In this document: in pieces, positions 60,653 through 64,000 of the stretch
How the letters are laid out: each line of letters starts with the position of its first letter
Numbering within the stretch: position 1 is the first letter of the stretch
Assembly (NCBI RefSeq): GCF_016703145.1
Contig: NZ_JADJCO010000003.1
Coordinates: forward strand, 372,001 to 436,000
Direction: 5' to 3'
Origin: Ottowia sp.
GTDB taxonomy: Bacteria; Pseudomonadota; Gammaproteobacteria; Burkholderiales; Burkholderiaceae_C
DNA: 64,000 nucleotides
Translations under genes and position numbers: made by a program
The notes under the pieces: generated by a model
What the model saw: the letters and a program-made list of their open reading frames with translations, nothing else
Told to the model about the DNA's origin: nothing
The model's database searches: none

Positions 60653-62167
60653 ATGACCGCCACCGCCGCAGCCGCCGCGCCGACGCCCCGCTTCCCGCTC
60701 GACCGCCCCCTGGCCTGGCTGCTGCTGCTGGCGCTGGCGCACGTGGCGGTGCGCGTGGCCGTGTCGCCGGCGCTGAAGTGGGACGAGGCCGAGCAGATGC
60801 TGTGGTCGCAGCAGCTCGCGCTGGGCTACGGCGCCCAGCCGCCGCTCTACACCTGGCTGCAGTGGGGCGTGAACCAGGTCGCCGGCCCCAGCGTGCTGGC
60901 GCTGTCCTTCCTGAAGCACGCGCTGCTGGCGCTGACCTACGTGCTGATGTACCTGGCCGGGTGCCAGCTGCTGGGCCCGCGCGGCGCCTGGTGGGCGTCG
61001 GCCAGCATGATGCTGCTGCCGCCGCTGGGCTGGTACTCGATCCGCGACCAGACGCACACCATCCTGGTCACCGCCATGGCCTGCGGCGCCTGGTGGCTGC
61101 TGCTGCGCATCGTGCGGCACCGGCGGCCGGCCGACTTCGCGTGGCTGGGGCTGGTATGCGGCCTGGGCCTGCTGGCCAAGTACAGCTTCGCGCTGGTGGC
61201 CGGCGCCATGCTGGCGGCGGCGCTGTCGGTGCCCGAGTCGCGCCGCGCGCTGCTGTCGCGCGGCTGGTGGTGGGCGCTGGTGGTGGGCGCGCTGGTGGTG
61301 CTGCCGCACGCCACTTGGCTGCTGTCGCACCTGGCGGAGGCGACGACGGGCACGCTGAACAAGATGCAGATCCACCCCGAGCGGCGCCTGGGCAAGGGCC
61401 TGCTGAGCCTGCTGGACGGCGCGCTGGGCACGCTGGCGCTGTGGGTGCTGGCGGCGCTGTGGGCCTTCCGCGCCGCCTGGTGGCGCCGGCCGCTGGCGCC
61501 GGCGGCGCCGTGGGCGCACCGGGTCTTCGCGCGCTACCTGGCGCTGGTGCTGCTGGCGCTGCTGGGCATGGTGCTGTTCGCGGGGGTGACCAACTTCAAG
61601 GGCCGCTGGGTGCTGCCCCTGCTGTGCATGGCGCCGCTGGCCGCCTTCGCCGCGCGGCCGGAACTGCAGCAGCACCCGCGCGCCGGCCGCTACACCGGCG
61701 CGCTGATCGCCATGGCGCTCGTCATCCTGGCGGCGGCGGGCGCGCGGCCCTGGTTCAGCGGCCTGCGCGGCGAGCCGGACGAGCTGAACCACCCCGCGGC
61801 CGAGCTGGCCGTGGCCCTGGCCCAGGCCGGCTACGACGGCCGCGGGCTGATCATCGCGTCCGACCACATGATGGCCGGCATGCTGCGCACGCGCTTTCCG
61901 GGCGCCGAGGTCGATGCCTGCACCTCCGAGGAGGAGAGCGTGCCCGCCTGCGTGGCCGCCAACGCCGCGCGCGCCCGCGCCGCCGGCCGGGGCTGGCTGC
62001 TGGTGTCGCGCGCCGACCGCATCGAGGCCGGCTGGTGGGACAAGGCGGGCGCCCAGGTGCGCCTGCCGGCGGTGCGCAAGGTCGAACTGCCCTTCCACAT
62101 GGTGCGGGACGGCATGCCGCCGGCGCGCTACCACTTCGCCTGGCGGCCGGCGGAGGCAAAGCCATGA
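60653..62167 (+). CDS. Glycosyltransferase family 39 membrane protein (ArnT/PMT-like)
   Basis: A 504-residue integral membrane GT-C enzyme with about ten helices. The first periplasmic loop has KWDEAEQMLWSQQLALGYG, the acidic catalytic motif of the family, followed by QPPLYTWLQWG. Such enzymes transfer a sugar from a polyprenyl phosphate to lipid A, protein or another acceptor on the outer face. It overlaps the epimerase gene by 4 bp. The adjacent divergent GT2 could supply its donor; acceptor unknown. Confidence 0.86.
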   Translation: MTATAAAAAPTPRFPLDRPLAWLLLLALAHVAVRVAVSPALKWDEAEQMLWSQQLALGYGAQPPLYTWLQWGVNQVAGPSVLALSFLKHALLALTYVLMYLAGCQLLGPRGAWWASASMMLLPPLGWYSIRDQTHTILVTAMACGAWWLLLRIVRHRRPADFAWLGLVCGLGLLAKYSFALVAGAMLAAALSVPESRRALLSRGWWWALVVGALVVLPHATWLLSHLAEATTGTLNKMQIHPERRLGKGLLSLLDGALGTLALWVLAALWAFRAAWWRRPLAPAAPWAHRVFARYLALVLLALLGMVLFAGVTNFKGRWVLPLLCMAPLAAFAARPELQQHPRAGRYTGALIAMALVILAAAGARPWFSGLRGEPDELNHPAAELAVALAQAGYDGRGLIIASDHMMAGMLRTRFPGAEVDACTSEEESVPACVAANAARARAAGRGWLLVSRADRIEAGWWDKAGAQVRLPAVRKVELPFHMVRDGMPPARYHFAWRPAEAKP

Positions 62168-63207
62168 CCACCGAGCCGACGCCGGGCCGCCCCGAGGGGG
62201 CCACCTTCCTCGTGACCGGCTGCGCCGGCTTCATCGGCATGCATTGCGCCGAGCGGCTGCTGGCGCGGGGCGAGCAGGTGGTCGGCATCGACAACCTCAA
62301 CGCCTATTACGACGTCGCGCTGAAGCAGGCACGCCTCGCGCGCCTCACCGCGCACCCGGCCTTCCGCTTCGAGCGGCTCGACCTGGCCGACCGCGCCGGC
62401 ATGGCGGCGCTGTTCGCCCGCGTGCGCCCCACCCACGTGCTGCACCTGGCCGCGCAGGCGGGCGTGCGCTACTCGATCGACGCGCCCGACGACTACACCG
62501 ACGCCAACCTGCTCGGCTTCGCCCACGTGCTGCAGGGCTGCCGCGCGCAAGCGGTGCGCCACCTCGTGTTCGCCAGCAGCTCCAGCGTCTACGGCGGCAA
62601 CGCCAAGCTGCCCTACGCCGAGACCGACGCGGTGGACCACCCCGTCAGCTACTACGCCGCCACCAAGAAAGCCAACGAGGTGATGGCGCACAGCCATGCC
62701 CACCTCCACGGCCTGCCGTGCACCGGCCTGCGCTTCTTCACCGTGTACGGGCCCTGGGGCCGGCCGGACATGGCGCTGTTCAAGTTCACCCGCGCCATGC
62801 TCGCCGGCGAGCCGATCGACGTCTACGGCGAGGGCCGGCTGGTGCGCGACTTCACCTACATCGACGACATCGTCGAAGGCGTGCTGCGCGTCCTGGACAA
62901 GCCCGCCACGCCCGACCCGGCCCACGACGCCCTCGCGCCCAACCCCGGCACCAGCAGCGCGCCGTACCGCATCTTCAACATCGGCAACAGCACGCCCACG
63001 CTGCTGCTGGACTACATCGACGCCATCGAGTCCGCCCTGGGCACGCGCGCGGTCAAGCGCATGCTGCCGATCCAGCCCGGCGACGTGCACAGCACGGCGG
63101 CCGACACCGCCGCGCTGCGCGCCTGGGTGGGCTTCGCGCCCGCCACGCCGGTGCGGGACGGCGTGGCGCGCTTCGTCGATTGGTACCGGGAGTTCTATCG
63201 AGCATGA
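62164..63207 (+). CDS. NAD-dependent epimerase, probable UDP-glucuronate 4-epimerase
   Basis: A 347-residue extended SDR. Seen: FLVTGCAGFIGMHCAERLL, VGIDNLNAYYDVALKQARL, HLAAQAGVRYSID, the Ser of FASSSSVYGG, catalytic YYAATKKANE and GLRFFTVYGPWGRPDMALF. The YYDV and AGVRYSI patterns are those of UDP-glucuronate epimerases (LspL/CapI), making UDP-galacturonate for capsule or LPS. The next gene makes UDP-glucuronate, its substrate, which supports the assignment. ATGA overlaps on both sides. Confidence 0.9.
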   Translation: MTTEPTPGRPEGATFLVTGCAGFIGMHCAERLLARGEQVVGIDNLNAYYDVALKQARLARLTAHPAFRFERLDLADRAGMAALFARVRPTHVLHLAAQAGVRYSIDAPDDYTDANLLGFAHVLQGCRAQAVRHLVFASSSSVYGGNAKLPYAETDAVDHPVSYYAATKKANEVMAHSHAHLHGLPCTGLRFFTVYGPWGRPDMALFKFTRAMLAGEPIDVYGEGRLVRDFTYIDDIVEGVLRVLDKPATPDPAHDALAPNPGTSSAPYRIFNIGNSTPTLLLDYIDAIESALGTRAVKRMLPIQPGDVHSTAADTAALRAWVGFAPATPVRDGVARFVDWYREFYRA

Positions 63208-64000
63208 AAGTCACCGTCTTCGGCACCGGCTATGTCGGTCTGGTTCAAGGGGCCGTGCTGGCCGACGTGGGGCACGACGTGGTGTGCGTGGACATCGACG
63301 CCGCCAAGGTGGCCGCGCTGCAGGCCGGCCGCATCCCCATCCACGAGCCCGGCCTGGACGCGCTGGTGCGGGCCAACCAGGCCGCGCGCCGCCTGCGCTT
63401 TTCCACCGACGCCGCCGAGGGCGTGGCGCACGGCGAGCTGATCTTCCTGGCCGTCGGCACGCCGCCCGACGAGGACGGCAGCGCCGACCTGCAGCACGTG
63501 CTGGCCGTGGCCCGCACCATCGCCACCCACATGGCCGCGCCCAAGACCATCGTCAACAAGTCCACCGTGCCGGTGGGCACGGCGGACAAGGTGGCCGGCG
63601 CGGTGCGCGCGGTGCTGCGGGCGCGCGGCGCGGACATCCCGTTCGAGGTCGTCTCCAACCCCGAATTCCTGAAGGAAGGCGCCGCCGTCGCCGACTGCAA
63701 GCGGCCCGACCGCATCGTCATCGGCACCGCCAGCCCCGCCGCCGAGCGCCAGTTGCGCGAGCTGTACGCGCCCTTCAACCGCAACCACGACAAGATCGTC
63801 GTCATGGACGTGCGCAGCGCCGAGCTGACCAAGTACGCCGCCAACGCCATGCTGGCCACCAAGATCAGCTTCATCAACGAGATCGCCGGCCTGGCCGAGC
63901 GCCTGGGCGCCGACATCGAGGCCGTGCGGCGCGGCATCGGCAGCGACCCGCGCATCGGCTACCACTTCATCTACCCCGGCGTGGGCTACGGCGGCAGCTG
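63204..64000 (+). CDS. ugd: UDP-glucose 6-dehydrogenase, N-terminal part (cut by window edge)
   Basis: The first 265 residues of an enzyme that oxidises UDP-glucose to UDP-glucuronate. Seen: MKVTVFGTGYVGLVQGAVLA (NAD binding), VGTPPDEDGSADL, NKSTVPVGTADKV, SNPEFLKEGAAV and TKYAANAMLATKISFINEIA. The window ends in GYGGS, just before the catalytic cysteine segment expected as CFPKD. The start overlaps the epimerase stop by 4 bp. Confidence 0.94.
   Translation, partial: MKVTVFGTGYVGLVQGAVLADVGHDVVCVDIDAAKVAALQAGRIPIHEPGLDALVRANQAARRLRFSTDAAEGVAHGELIFLAVGTPPDEDGSADLQHVLAVARTIATHMAAPKTIVNKSTVPVGTADKVAGAVRAVLRARGADIPFEVVSNPEFLKEGAAVADCKRPDRIVIGTASPAAERQLRELYAPFNRNHDKIVVMDVRSAELTKYAANAMLATKISFINEIAGLAERLGADIEAVRRGIGSDPRIGYHFIYPGVGYGGS

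Overview
The window is dense, high-GC chromosomal DNA from a betaproteobacterium, most probably of the family Comamonadaceae (Acidovorax / Alicycliphilus / Ottowia / Melaminivora type). This rests on Burkholderiales-like gene content (Bug-type tricarboxylate binding protein, MaeB, long IF-1, IPTL-CTERM protein, ligase-associated repair cluster), AT-rich palindromic repeats between GC-rich genes, and C/G-ending codon use. The genus is an inference. No rRNA, tRNA or CRISPR was seen.

Layout. (1) 1-2.2 kb: the end of an IS256-family element sits inside hsdS, next to an intact hsdM. (2) 2.3-5.2 kb: an operon for an SPFH/SHOCT protein, a double-DUF4178 zinc-ribbon membrane protein and a DUF350 membrane protein. 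(3) 5.3-18.1 kb: central metabolism (maeB, glcD-like, cutA, class V aminotransferase, putA with a 1-base frameshift, thioesterase, crotonase) and a secreted barnase-like RNase with its barstar inhibitor. (4) 18.1-21.5 kb: an accessory island, less GC-rich in parts, with an HTH-HATPase-DUF4325 protein behind three 22-bp-spaced operator repeats, a 318-bp MITE-like element with perfect 18-bp inverted ends, four copies of a GGGGTCAGAT-type motif, and an IPTL-CTERM surface protein split by a run of 10 G. (5) 21.6-32.0 kb: fatty-acid and lipid genes (single-chain acyl-CoA carboxylase, acyl-CoA synthetase, TetR regulator, two periplasmic binding proteins, alpha/beta hydrolase, wax ester synthase/DGAT). 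(6) 32.2-42.2 kb: arginase, NnrU, ferredoxin, DAHP synthase, IF-1, DUF1328, GST, MFS, old yellow enzyme and a formaldehyde-detoxification operon. (7) 42.4-50.3 kb: a czcCBA-type metal efflux operon divergent from its two-component system. (8) 50.5-56.6 kb: the complete four-gene ligase-associated DNA repair operon. (9) 56.6-58.5 kb: hemerythrin protein and 4-hydroxyphenylpyruvate dioxygenase. (10) 58.6-64 kb: glycan genes (flippase-like membrane protein, GT2, GT39, UDP-glucuronate epimerase, UDP-glucose dehydrogenase cut by the window edge).

The most striking signal is a dispersed palindromic repeat of about 60-70 bp with at least 16 recognisable copies here. Most lie between genes. Four lie in frame inside conserved genes (putA, the acyl-CoA carboxylase, an MFS transporter, the DNA helicase), each adding a 20-25 residue linker. 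Two more supply the C-terminal codons and stop of glycan genes. This resembles protein-invading palindromic elements such as those of Rickettsia. Other points of interest are the G10 tract that looks like a phase-variation switch, the HTH-HATPase-DUF4325 regulator, the MITE-like element, and the interruption of hsdS by an insertion sequence.
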